Positions 1 through 7,036 are shown, numbered from the stretch's first letter. The stretch: 13,721 nucleotides of DNA from an uncultured Bacilli bacterium (GCA_947627145.1 CANQUW010000023.1:1-13721), one strand, 5' to 3'. Numbers and translations: made by a program. The notes: generated by a model from the sequence alone, not told the origin.

Positions 1-250
1 GTTTTTAAAAGATATGGTAAAAGCTAGTCGTGACGAAGAAATACTTTCATCATATGATAAAGAAGCAGAACAAAGGGCGGCAAGTTTTAGCGATGGATAC
101 GATGATGGACATGATGATGGTGTTGCTCAAAACAGAAGGGAAGTAGCAGAAGCAATGTTACAAGAAAATTTAGATATATCACTAATTAGTAAAATAAGTA
201 AACTTACTGAAAAAGAGATAGAAGAGATAAAGAAGAAATTAGAAGTTTAA
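1..250 (+). CDS. Stand-alone C-terminal tail of an Rpn/PD-(D/E)XK nuclease family protein, unit A (5' end cut by window)
   Basis: The frame is open from base 2 to the TAA at 248-250, giving FLKDMVKASRDEEILSSYDK and onward. By alignment to the next two units the ATG should lie 8 bases left of the window. Three things recall the C-terminus of Rpn (TIGR01784-type) proteins: the YDKEAEQRAA helix, a Gly/Asp tetrapeptide run (SDGY DDGH DDGV) and a closing segment with LISKISKLTEKEIEEIKKKL. Nothing of the nuclease domain is visible, although a longer gene upstream cannot be excluded. This copy has three tetrapeptides. Its following segment (QENLDISLIS) differs from units B and C (KNGY..ISEII), while the first 36 or so shared codons are almost identical. 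In E. coli, separately translated Rpn tails (RpnS) inhibit the full-length toxin; whether this one does is inference. Confidence 0.7.
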   Translation, partial: FLKDMVKASRDEEILSSYDKEAEQRAASFSDGYDDGHDDGVAQNRREVAEAMLQENLDISLISKISKLTEKEIEEIKKKLEV

Positions 251-268
251 TTTATCTCTTTTCTTTTT
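224..268 (+). terminator. Intrinsic terminator of unit A, overlapping the coding end
   Basis: GAGATAAA (224-231), inside the last codons, pairs perfectly with TTTATCTC (251-258) just after the stop. A T-rich run follows (259-268, one C). The loop is about 19 nt. The same structure recurs in units B and C. Confidence 0.5.
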
Positions 269-278
269 GAAACAAATT

Positions 279-287
279 TGATATAAT
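279..287 (+). promoter_or_regulatory. Extended -10 promoter of unit B
   Basis: TG at 279-280, one base, then TATAAT at 282-287 form a consensus extended -10 element. No good -35 lies 17 bp upstream. The TTGAAA at 268-273 is only 9 bp away, too close to serve. A transcript from here would have a leader of roughly 110 nt before the ATG at 408. Confidence 0.5.
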
Positions 288-407
288 TAACTTAAAGTAA
301 TCAAGTGGAAAGTTGTATAAATTAGCAAAGTCTTAAAAAACTTTTTATTTTTAAGTGTAGAGCAAGATATAAAAGATTGTGAAAAGATAAGAAAGGACGA
401 TGAATTC

Positions 408-653
408 ATGGCCAAGTTTTTAAAAGATATGGTAAAAGCTAGTCGTGACGAAGAAATACTTTCATCATATGATAAAGAAGCAGAACAAAGGGCGGCAAGT
501 TTTAGTGATGGATACGATGATGGTGTTGTTGAAGCAAGAAGGGAAGTAGCAGAAACAATGTTAAAAAATGGATATGATATTTCAGAAATTATTAAAATAA
601 GTAAACTTACTGAAAAAGAGATAGAAGAGATAAAGAAGAACTTAAAAGTTTAA
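408..653 (+). CDS. Stand-alone Rpn C-terminal tail, unit B
   Basis: An 81-aa ORF starts MAKFLKDMVKASRDEE and ends TEKEIEEIKKNLKV. GAAAGGA (391-397) is a usable SD, 10 bases before the ATG at 408. The same frame stays open upstream to 321, after a TAA at 318-320, and reads like more Rpn sequence (SVEQDIKDCEKIRKDDEF). The unit therefore appears to be the 3' part of a longer rpn gene cut off from its nuclease domain. It has only two Gly/Asp tetrapeptides (SDGY DDGV), the fewest of the three. The tail is predicted helical and might dimerise. An RpnS-like inhibitor of a full-length Rpn nuclease is the favoured hypothesis; a decayed fragment is the alternative. Confidence 0.65.
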   Translation: MAKFLKDMVKASRDEEILSSYDKEAEQRAASFSDGYDDGVVEARREVAETMLKNGYDISEIIKISKLTEKEIEEIKKNLKV

Positions 654-671
654 TTTATCCCTTTTCTTTTT
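627..671 (+). terminator. Weakened intrinsic terminator of unit B
   Basis: GAGATAAA (627-634) faces TTTATCCC (654-661). One base of the stem seen in units A and C is mismatched (T to C). The T-rich tail at 662-671 is kept. Read-through into unit C is therefore more likely. Confidence 0.35.
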
Positions 672-681
672 GAAACAATTT

Positions 682-690
682 TGATATAAT
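682..690 (+). promoter_or_regulatory. Extended -10 promoter of unit C
   Basis: TG at 682-683, one base, then TATAAT at 685-690. This is identical to the element of unit B, 403 bp earlier. Confidence 0.5.
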
Positions 691-810
691 TAACTTAAAG
701 TAATCAAGTGGAAAAGTTGTATAAATTAGCAAAGTCTTAAAAAACTTTTACTTTTAAGTGTAGAGCAAGATATAAAGGATTGTGAAAAGATAAGAAAGGA
801 TGATGAATTC

Positions 811-1068
811 ATGGCCAGGTTTTTAAAAGATATGGTAAAAGCTAGTCGTGACGAAGAAATACTTTCATCATATGATAAAGAAGCAGAACAAAGGGCGGCA
901 AGTTTTAGCGATGGATACGATGATGGACACGATAATGGCTATAACGAAAAAGCAAGGGAAGTAGCAGAAGCAATGTTAAAAAATGGATATGTTATTTCAG
1001 AAATTATTAAAATAAGTAAACTTACTGAAAAAGAAATAGAGGAGATAAAGAAGGACTTAGAAGTTTAA
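811..1068 (+). CDS. Stand-alone Rpn C-terminal tail, unit C
   Basis: An 85-aa ORF begins MARFLKDMVKASRDEE. Unit B's AAGGACGATGAATTC leader is kept here as AAGGATGATGAATTC. It has three tetrapeptides (SDGY DDGH DNGY), then NEKAREVAEAMLKNGY and the shared ending TEKEIEEIKKDLEV. Upstream, the frame is open for about 27 codons after a TAG at 724-726. That stop is not the same codon as in unit B, because the spacers differ by two small indels. The two spacers thus carry independently placed stops in a once longer frame. This is the last unit of the array, followed by the kinase operon on the same strand with its own promoter. Confidence 0.65.
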   Translation: MARFLKDMVKASRDEEILSSYDKEAEQRAASFSDGYDDGHDNGYNEKAREVAEAMLKNGYVISEIIKISKLTEKEIEEIKKDLEV

Positions 1069-1085
1069 TTTATCTCTTTTCTTTT
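1042..1085 (+). terminator. Intrinsic terminator of unit C
   Basis: GAGATAAA (1042-1049) pairs perfectly with TTTATCTC (1069-1076). An inner CTT/AAG can add to the stem, and a T-rich tail runs to 1085. It separates the array from the kinase promoter. Confidence 0.5.
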
Positions 1086-1148
1086 GTTATAAAAATTGAC
1101 TTAATTTATATATATTAAATAGGAAATAAAGTTTTATTTATATTTTTA

Positions 1149-1177
1149 TTGAAATTTAGTTCAAAAAATGATATAAT
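1149..1177 (+). promoter_or_regulatory. Sigma-A-type promoter of the kinase/phosphatase operon
   Basis: TTGAAA at 1149-1154, a 17-bp spacer and TATAAT at 1172-1177, with an extended TG at 1169-1170. This is the best full promoter in the window. The SD GAAGGGGG follows at 1196-1203. Confidence 0.75.
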
Positions 1178-1211
1178 ATAAGCGTTTTTTAAACCGAAGG
1201 GGGAATTATGA

Positions 1212-2600
1212 ATGGAAGAATTTGATATTAGAGATTTTTGCCGTGAATATTTACATTATTTTTGGCTAGTTGTTATTTTAACTATTATAGGTTGGCTTAT
1301 TGCAAGTGTTTATACTTTCTTTTTGCAAGTACCATTATATGAATCACATACTAGTTTGGTACTTACTAAATCTAGTGAACAACACACTATGACTCAAAAT
1401 GATATTACTTTAAATACTAATTTAGTATCTACATACCAAGAGATAATTAAAAGTAGATTAATATTAACTAAAGTAATAAATAATTTAAAATTAGATAAAG
1501 AACTTTCTGATTTAAAAAATAATATAAAAGTTACTAGTGTTGAAAATACCGAACTTATAAATATTTCAGTTGTTGATGTTAATAGTGAAGTATCACGTGA
1601 TATAGCAAATGAAATTGCAAAAGTGTTTTCTGATGAAATTACAAATATCTATGACTTAGATAATGTAAGTGTTGTCGATGTTGCAGAAGAAGCATCTACT
1701 CCTGCTAATGTACATGTTTTCAAACAACTTGTTATGGGTGCTGGAGTTGGTTTTGTACTTTCAAATATAATTATATTACTTATATATTTAATAGATGATA
1801 AGGTCAAAAGAAAAGAAGAAATAGAAAATAAGTGTGAACTTAATTTACTTAGTACTATTCCTTTAAGAGTAACTAAAAATAAATTGAAAAATAAAATTAA
1901 AAAAGGAAAGAAAACTAAAAAAGAAACAACTGATTTAATAGTTAGAAAAAAACCAAAAAGTGTTGTTAGTGAATCATTTAGAAGTTTAAGAACTAATTTA
2001 GACTTTCTATCAGTAGACAAAGCTAATAAAACATTCTTAATAACAAGTAGTATTCCTGGAGAAGGAAAAAGCTTTGTTGCAGCTAATCTTGCTTATACTT
2101 TATCACAAACTGGTAAAAAAGTATTATTAGTTGATTGTGATTTAAGAAATGGTAGACAAGATGTAATATTTAATAAACCAAAAAATATAGGTCTTTCTGA
2201 TTTAATTTGTGATATGTATGCAGTTAATAATTTTAGTAAATATTTAGTAAAGGGAGATTTTAAAAATTTTGATTTATTATTTAAAGGTACTGTTTCTCCT
2301 AATCCTACTGAACTTTTAGGCTCAGAACGTAATAGACAATTAATTGAAACTTTTAAAAAGAAATATGATGTAGTAATATTTGATTCAGCTCCAATTAATG
2401 AAAGATTAACTGATTCCGCTATAATGTCTAGAATGGTTGATGGAGTAATAGTTGTTGCAGAAAGTAATAAGACACCAGTTCACTTAATAAAAGAAACTAA
2501 AAAAGAATTGGAAAAGGTTAATGCTAATATATTAGGTGTTGTACTTAATAAAGTACAAGAAAATAATAAGGCTTATGGAAATTACTATGGAAAAGAATAA
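1212..2600 (+). CDS. Fused polysaccharide co-polymerase / BY-family tyrosine kinase (Wzz/CpsC-CpsD type)
   Basis: This 462-aa membrane kinase probably controls chain length or assembly of a cell-surface polymer. One TM helix lies at about 17-38. An extracytoplasmic Wzz-like domain follows, with the Pro-containing segment STPANVHVF before a second TM at about 172-194. The cytoplasmic part has the ExxRxxR self-association motif (E254, R257, R260), Walker A PGEGKS (282-287), Walker A' VLLVDCD (304-310) and Walker B VVIFDSAP (387-394). A short C-terminal tyrosine cluster (Y455, Y458, Y459) is the expected autophosphorylation site. In many Bacillota the membrane activator and the kinase are separate proteins; here they are fused, as in proteobacterial Wzc, but in a much shorter form. 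The start follows GAAGGGGG by 8 bases; an ATG at 1208 opens only a 5-codon frame. The phosphatase gene overlaps the 3' end. Confidence 0.85.
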   Translation: MEEFDIRDFCREYLHYFWLVVILTIIGWLIASVYTFFLQVPLYESHTSLVLTKSSEQHTMTQNDITLNTNLVSTYQEIIKSRLILTKVINNLKLDKELSDLKNNIKVTSVENTELINISVVDVNSEVSRDIANEIAKVFSDEITNIYDLDNVSVVDVAEEASTPANVHVFKQLVMGAGVGFVLSNIIILLIYLIDDKVKRKEEIENKCELNLLSTIPLRVTKNKLKNKIKKGKKTKKETTDLIVRKKPKSVVSESFRSLRTNLDFLSVDKANKTFLITSSIPGEGKSFVAANLAYTLSQTGKKVLLVDCDLRNGRQDVIFNKPKNIGLSDLICDMYAVNNFSKYLVKGDFKNFDLLFKGTVSPNPTELLGSERNRQLIETFKKKYDVVIFDSAPINERLTDSAIMSRMVDGVIVVAESNKTPVHLIKETKKELEKVNANILGVVLNKVQENNKAYGNYYGKE

Positions 2601-3309
2601 GATAATAGATATACATTCTCATATTTTACCTAATGTAGATGATGGTCCTTCTGATATTGATATAAGTATTGAAATATTAAAAGAATTAGAAAAATTAAAT
2701 TTTGAAAGTATTGTTTTAACAAGTCATTTTATAGAAGATACATCTTATAATGTGGATGTAAAGACTAGAAAGAATATACTTAATAAATTAAAAAAGGATA
2801 CTGATATTAATTTATTTTTAGGAAATGAAATATTGGTAAATGATGATATATTAGAATTATTTAAAAAAAAGAAACTTACTACTTTAAATAATAGTAAATA
2901 TATGTTAATAGAATTTCAATTTAATGAGATTACTAATAAGAACTTTGCTATGATAGAGAAATTAATAGATAATGGTATAATACCTATAATTGCTCATCCA
3001 GAGAGATATTTATTTTTACAAGGAGATAAGAGTTTAATTGATGATTTAATAGATATGGGTTGTATATTACAATGTAATGTTTTATCGATTATAGGTAAAT
3101 ATGGTAATAAGGCTAAAAAATTGTTTAAGTATTTAATCAAAAATGATTTAGTTACATTTGTAAGTACAGATATACATTCTCTAAGTGTAGTAGGAGATAT
3201 AGAAAAAAGTTATAAGAAATTATATAAATTAGTAAAAGAAGATAAGTATAAAAAATTAACTTATACTAATCCTAAAAAAGTTATTAATAATGAAGATATA
3301 ATTAATTAA
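2587..3309 (+). CDS. PHP-domain protein-tyrosine phosphatase (CpsB/YwqE family)
   Basis: A 240-aa metal-dependent phosphatase, expected to remove phosphate from the tyrosine cluster of the kinase encoded just upstream. PHP metal ligands are visible in order: DIHSH (H10, H12), DDG at 18-20, TSH (H47), GNE (E81), IAHPER (H137) and STDIH (D195, H197). Length and motif order match CpsB proteins. I chose the ATG at 2587, giving MEKNKIIDIHSH, because family members begin just before the first HxH motif; longer in-frame starts at 2575 or 2536 would add residues inside the kinase gene. The start lies 14 bp inside the kinase gene and has no strong SD, so translation is probably coupled. A terminator follows at once, so the operon has two genes and no glycosyltransferases. 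Confidence 0.85.
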   Translation: MEKNKIIDIHSHILPNVDDGPSDIDISIEILKELEKLNFESIVLTSHFIEDTSYNVDVKTRKNILNKLKKDTDINLFLGNEILVNDDILELFKKKKLTTLNNSKYMLIEFQFNEITNKNFAMIEKLIDNGIIPIIAHPERYLFLQGDKSLIDDLIDMGCILQCNVLSIIGKYGNKAKKLFKYLIKNDLVTFVSTDIHSLSVVGDIEKSYKKLYKLVKEDKYKKLTYTNPKKVINNEDIIN

Positions 3310-3329
3310 AAGGGCTTAAAGTCCTTTTT
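3308..3329 (+). terminator. Intrinsic terminator after the phosphatase gene
   Basis: AAAAGG (3308-3313) pairs with CCTTTT (3323-3328) around a loop GCTTAAAGT, followed by a T run to 3329. The left arm overlaps the stop codon. Confidence 0.6.
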
Positions 3330-3396
3330 CTATTGTTTATTTTTAAATATTTATATATAATTATAATATAAAATATTATATAGAGAGAAGATTAAT

Positions 3397-3867
3397 ATGG
3401 TTGATTATGAACAAATAAATGATAATTGTAAAATGTTATGGAAAGAAAAATTTAAAATTACAAATGAAAAATATACACAAGTTTATTGTTATGTTTTTAA
3501 TGACGAAAATGAGTTATTGATAGTTAAAAATAAATATAATAATAATTGGACCATACCAGGAGGTCATCCAGAAGTAAATGAAGAAAAAATTGATACTTTA
3601 AGAAGAGAGGTTCTTGAAGAATCGTGTGTAACTATTAAGGATATTAAATATTTGGGAGCAGTAGAAGTGGTTGAAAATGACAAGGTGTATTATCAATTGA
3701 GATATACCGCTAGAGTAGATGAGATTTTACCATTTAAACAAGATTGGGAAATAAGCGAAAGGTTATTTGTTAAGTTAGATGATTTAGATGAATATATTAC
3801 TTGGGCAAATGGAAAAACTTTTCAAGAACAAATAATATCAGCTAGAAATTATGGAATATATGATTAG
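3397..3867 (+). CDS. Nudix hydrolase with an altered Nudix box
   Basis: A 156-aa protein of the Nudix fold, which hydrolyses a nucleoside diphosphate linked to another moiety; the substrate is unknown. The box runs from G56 to V78: GHPEVNE, then REVLEES with the pair E74/E75. The metal-binding acids are all present, but the usual Gly near the end is Cys77. WTIPGGHPE before the box is typical. GAGAGAAG at 3382-3389 serves as SD. An AT-rich stretch upstream includes TATAAT at 3362-3367, but I see no convincing -35. The stop TAG forms part of the SD of the next Nudix gene (AGGAG at 3866-3870), so the two are one operon. Confidence 0.85.
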   Translation: MVDYEQINDNCKMLWKEKFKITNEKYTQVYCYVFNDENELLIVKNKYNNNWTIPGGHPEVNEEKIDTLRREVLEESCVTIKDIKYLGAVEVVENDKVYYQLRYTARVDEILPFKQDWEISERLFVKLDDLDEYITWANGKTFQEQIISARNYGIYD

Positions 3868-3880
3868 GAGATTAATGTTT

Positions 3881-4426
3881 ATGGAAAAAGTAGATGTTTA
3901 TAATGCACAACATGAAAAACTAAATTATACTAAAGAAAAATATGAATTAAAACAAGGTGAATATAGATTGTCTTGTTTTGTATTTATAATAAATGATGAA
4001 GATAAAATATTGATTCAACAAAGACTTGCAACTGCTAAAAAGTGTCCTAATATGTGGGAAGTGGTATCTGGTGGAGCAATTGAAGGAGATACTGCAGTTA
4101 GTGGAGCATTAAGAGAAATGGAAGAAGAACTTGGTATTAAAGCTAGAAAAGAGGATTTAAAATTTATTGGAAGCTATGTAAGAATTAATGATTATGTAGA
4201 AGTGTTTCTTTTAGAAAAAAATATTGATATTAATAATTTAAAATTACAAGATGATGAAGTAGGAAATGCTAAATGGGTTAATATTAATGAATTTGAAGAA
4301 TTAATAAAACAAGAAAAAGCAAGTGATACAGGTTTTTATATATTCAAAAATTATTATGATAATTTTTATAAAAAATATATTGTATTTGTAAATGGAAAAC
4401 CTGTTTTAAAAAATATAATGAACTAG
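3881..4426 (+). CDS. Nudix hydrolase, isopentenyl-diphosphate-isomerase-like (YfcD-type) subgroup
   Basis: A 181-aa Nudix protein. MEKVDVYNAQHEKL is the typical opening of the IDI-like Nudix subgroup, whose members are mostly uncharacterised pyrophosphohydrolases. The box spans G64-I86: GGAIEGD, then REMEEELGI. The first Glu of the consensus is Asp70, a mild change. I chose the ATG at 3881, 10 bases after AGGAG, because the protein then begins like its family. An ATG at 3875 (adding two residues) sits 4 bases after the same SD and is possible. The last codons overlap the left arm of a terminator, closing the two-gene Nudix operon. A true isomerase role is unlikely without other isoprenoid context. 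Confidence 0.82.
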   Translation: MEKVDVYNAQHEKLNYTKEKYELKQGEYRLSCFVFIINDEDKILIQQRLATAKKCPNMWEVVSGGAIEGDTAVSGALREMEEELGIKARKEDLKFIGSYVRINDYVEVFLLEKNIDINNLKLQDDEVGNAKWVNINEFEELIKQEKASDTGFYIFKNYYDNFYKKYIVFVNGKPVLKNIMN

Positions 4427-4451
4427 AAATTATTATGATAGTTCTTTTTTT
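4420..4451 (+). terminator. Intrinsic terminator spanning the Nudix stop codon
   Basis: GAACTA (4420-4425) pairs perfectly with TAGTTC (4439-4444) across a 13-nt loop, then a run of seven T. The stop TAG at 4424-4426 lies partly in the left arm. Confidence 0.6.
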
Positions 4452-4485
4452 CTTTCGTATAACATAAGAAACATTGAGGTGGATT

Positions 4486-6390
4486 ATGTTTTTTAAAAAG
4501 ATAGATGAAAGAATCAGAATAGCGTTTTTAATATTTTTGTGTTTATTTGCTTTAATTATATTACGAGTATTTTATGTTCAGATATTTGATTATAAAAAAC
4601 TAAATAAACTTGCTAATGATTTATGGAGTAGAGATTTACCAATTGAAGCTGATAGAGGACTTATACTTGATCGTAATGGAGAGGTTCTTGCGAATAATTT
4701 GACTACTACTAGTTTAGTACTTATACCAAATCAAATGACAGATAAAAAAAGAGTGGTAAAAGAACTTTCTCGTATATTAAATGTAAGTGAGAGTGAGATG
4801 AAGAAACATGTTTATAAAAAGACATCTATGGAAAGAGTACATCCTGAAGGACGTAGACTTTCTTATGAGGTAGCTGATGAAATAAGTAATTTAAAATTAG
4901 ATGGAGTATATTTAGTAAAAGAATCTAAAAGAAATTATCCTTATGGTAATATGTTATCTCATGCTCTTGGTTATGTTGGTATTGATAATCAGGGACTTTC
5001 TGGATTAGAGCTTGAATATGATAAGTATTTAACTGGTAAAAAGGGTGCGATAAAATATTTTAGTGATGCTAAGGGGAATAATTTGAATGTTAGTGATGTT
5101 TATGTTAAACCACAAAATGGAATGAATATACAGCTTACAATTGATATTAATATTCAAAAATCAGTAGAAAGAGAACTTGATAATGTTGTAGATATGTTTA
5201 AACCTGATATGGCTCTTGCTGTTGTTATGCAACCAAAAACTGGTGAAGTTTTGGCAATGAGTTCTAGACCTAATTATAATCCTAATGAATATAAAAGTGC
5301 ATCTTTAGAGGCTTTAAGTCGTAATCTTCCTATATGGGCTTCATATGAGCCAGGTTCAACTTTTAAAATAGTAACATTCAGTGCAGCAGTAGAAGAGGGA
5401 ATAATTAATCCTAAAAAAGATAAGTTTTTTGATTCTGGAAGTGTTACTGTAGATGGTGCGAGAATTGGATGCTGGAAAGCTGGAGGGCACGGAGAACAAA
5501 CTTTCTTACAAGTATTACAGAATTCTTGCAACCCAGGATTCGTTAAATTAGGTCAAATGCTTGGAAAAGAAACTTTATTTAAATATATAAAAAATTTTGG
5601 TTTTGGTAAAAAGACAGGAATAGACTTAAATGGAGAAGGAGAAGGTATTTTATTTGATTTAGATAAAGTAGGAAATGTAGAACTTGCAACAACGGCTTTT
5701 GGACAAGGTGTGAGTGTTACTCCGATACAACAAGTGACTGCTGTTAGTGCGGTACTTAATAATGGTTATTTAACAAAGCCAACTATATTAAAAAATGTTT
5801 TAGAGCCTGAAACTAATAATGTTATTAAGAAAGTAAAAAAAGAAGTGGTTAGAAAAGTTATAAGTGATAAAACATCTGCTACTATGAGAGAAGCCCTAGA
5901 AAGTGTGGTTGCTAAAGGTGGAGGTAAAGCTGCGTATATTGATGGATATAGAATTGGTGGTAAGACAGGTACTGCACAAAAAGTAAAAGATGGTCATTAT
6001 CTTTCTAATAATTATATAATGTCTTTTATTGGTATTGTACCTTCTAATGATCCAGAAGCTGTTTTATATCTTGCGATTGATAATCCTAAAAATACTGCTA
6101 TGCTTTCTAGTTATACTACAACACCTATCGCTAGAAGAATATTGCTTGATATAATAGGTGCTTTAGATATTAAAAAACAAGAAGGAGGTTTATCTAAAGA
6201 CTTAGAATGGACAGATATTCCTTTATATAAAGTTAAAAATGTTGTTGGTATGAGTAAAGATAAAGCTAAAAAGAAACTTGAAAAGTTTGATGTTGTTTTT
6301 TCTGGTAATGGAAGTAAGATAGTTTCTCAGTCTCCTAGTGCTGGTACTAAAATAGAAGAAGGTTCTACTGTTAGACTTATGCTTGGATAA
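4486..6390 (+). CDS. Class B penicillin-binding protein, FtsI/SpoVD type, with one PASTA domain
   Basis: A 634-aa septal or spore-type peptidoglycan DD-transpeptidase. It has a short cytoplasmic start, one TM helix (about 11-33), the PBP dimerisation domain (RGLILDRNGEVLA, 57-69), then the transpeptidase with S291-TFK294 (catalytic Ser and Lys), S347-C-N349 and K493-TG. A single C-terminal PASTA domain (about 578-634) follows, as in SpoVD; PBP2x has two. I chose the ATG at 4486 because GAGGTGG (4476-4482) is its SD; the upstream TTG at 4474 overlaps that SD. No strong -35 precedes it; TATAAC at 4458-4463 is a possible -10. MraY and FtsW encoded downstream fit a divisome role. Bases 6319-6387, near its 3' end, recur after the next gene. 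Confidence 0.92.
   Translation: MFFKKIDERIRIAFLIFLCLFALIILRVFYVQIFDYKKLNKLANDLWSRDLPIEADRGLILDRNGEVLANNLTTTSLVLIPNQMTDKKRVVKELSRILNVSESEMKKHVYKKTSMERVHPEGRRLSYEVADEISNLKLDGVYLVKESKRNYPYGNMLSHALGYVGIDNQGLSGLELEYDKYLTGKKGAIKYFSDAKGNNLNVSDVYVKPQNGMNIQLTIDINIQKSVERELDNVVDMFKPDMALAVVMQPKTGEVLAMSSRPNYNPNEYKSASLEALSRNLPIWASYEPGSTFKIVTFSAAVEEGIINPKKDKFFDSGSVTVDGARIGCWKAGGHGEQTFLQVLQNSCNPGFVKLGQMLGKETLFKYIKNFGFGKKTGIDLNGEGEGILFDLDKVGNVELATTAFGQGVSVTPIQQVTAVSAVLNNGYLTKPTILKNVLEPETNNVIKKVKKEVVRKVISDKTSATMREALESVVAKGGGKAAYIDGYRIGGKTGTAQKVKDGHYLSNNYIMSFIGIVPSNDPEAVLYLAIDNPKNTAMLSSYTTTPIARRILLDIIGALDIKKQEGGLSKDLEWTDIPLYKVKNVVGMSKDKAKKKLEKFDVVFSGNGSKIVSQSPSAGTKIEEGSTVRLMLG
6319..6387 (+). repeat. Direct repeat, copy 1: last codons of the PBP gene
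   Basis: These 69 bases encode the end of the PASTA domain (VSQSPSAG to LMLG). They match 7033-7101, 714 bp away, at 67 of 69 positions. The two differences fall in one codon (TCT here, GCC in copy 2; Ser versus Ala). Confidence 0.95.
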
Positions 6391-6478
6391 AAATGTATAC
6401 AAAATATAAAAATTATATTATAATAAATTTGAAAATATTATTTTGTTTTTCTGTTTTAGTAAAAGAGGGGATGATGCT

Positions 6479-7036
6479 ATGAAAAAAATAAACTATATTA
6501 CTGGAAATGAATTTAAGGTAAAAGTGGCTAAAGGTAATTTAGAGCCACTAGGCTTTGAAATTGTTCAGAAAGATATTAACTGTCCAGAGATACAAGCAGA
6601 TACAATAGAAGAAGTTGCTAAATATTCTTCAAAATATGCAAGTGATTATTTACATGAAAATACTTTAAAAAATGATTCTGGAATAGTTATACCAGCTTTA
6701 AATGGATTTCCTAGTGCATATTCAAAATATGTAGATCAAACAATAGGGGTGGATGGAGTTTTAAAATTAATGGATGGAATAGAAGAAAGAGAGGCATATT
6801 TTTTAGAAGTTCTAGCATATACGGAATATGGAAAAGAACCAATTGTTTTTACATCAAAAACAGAAGGTACATTGGCCAAAGTAAAATCTGGTGATAATGG
6901 ATGGAGTTGGGATTTTATTTTTGTACCTAAAGGTCAAAATAAAACCATGGCTTGCTTTGAAGATGATGAGAGATGGAAACTATGGGATGAAAGTGGTTAT
7001 AATAAATTAGCTGAATATCTTAAAAATAAAAAATAG
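6479..7036 (+). CDS. Ham1/RdgB-like non-canonical purine NTP pyrophosphatase
   Basis: A 185-aa protein expected to hydrolyse dITP/ITP/XTP to the monophosphate, keeping deaminated purines out of nucleic acids. Family signs: YITGNEFKVKVA at the N-terminus (TGN at 8-10), PEIQ (36-39), NDSG (65-68, usually DDSG), ALNGFPSAYSKY (73-84) and WDFIFVPKGQNKTMACF (144-160). The usual C-terminal SHR-type motif is not recognisable (WDESGYNKLAEYL), so this is a divergent member or its end was replaced. I chose the ATG at 6479 because GAGGGG (6465-6470) lies 8 bases upstream. The TAG stop lies inside repeat copy 2, so the reading frame ends where duplicated PBP sequence begins. A TATAAT at 6419-6424 may be its -10. 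Confidence 0.82.
   Translation: MKKINYITGNEFKVKVAKGNLEPLGFEIVQKDINCPEIQADTIEEVAKYSSKYASDYLHENTLKNDSGIVIPALNGFPSAYSKYVDQTIGVDGVLKLMDGIEEREAYFLEVLAYTEYGKEPIVFTSKTEGTLAKVKSGDNGWSWDFIFVPKGQNKTMACFEDDERWKLWDESGYNKLAEYLKNKK

Larger units (their letters stand above)
1..1085 (+). repeat. Tandem array of three promoter-ORF-terminator units (A <1-267, B 268-670, C 671-1085)
   Basis: Bases 268-670 and 671-1085 are two complete units of 403 and 415 bp. Unit A is a partial copy ending at 267. The 12-bp length difference equals one tetrapeptide in the ORF. The spacers before units B and C are nearly the same sequence, with a few substitutions and two single-base indels. Similarity stops sharply after 1085, where the T-rich tail is followed by unrelated sequence. 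Each complete unit has an extended -10, an in-frame but stop-interrupted remnant of a longer Rpn frame, an ATG ORF and a terminator. Confidence 0.9.

Noticed and set aside
268..287. TTGAAA as the -35 of the repeat-unit promoter
   Set aside because: Only 9 bp separate it from TATAAT; the extended TG alone explains the element better.
1..1085. CRISPR-like or phage-type direct repeats
   Set aside because: The repeats are about 400 bp and coding, with no short repeat/spacer pattern.
1096..1120. A second promoter starting with TTGACT at 1096
   Set aside because: The nearest -10-like sequences are 11 bp away or poor matches; the element at 1149-1177 is far better.
1649..2020. Minus-strand ORF of 123 codons
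   Set aside because: A shadow of the tyrosine kinase gene, whose TM segment and linker lie here; composition is Leu/Phe/Ser rich with no SD.
4474..4485. TTG start for the PBP
   Set aside because: It overlaps the SD GAGGTGG that serves the ATG at 4486.
5274..5531. Minus-strand ORF of 85 codons
   Set aside because: Lies fully inside the transpeptidase domain, antisense to catalytic motifs.
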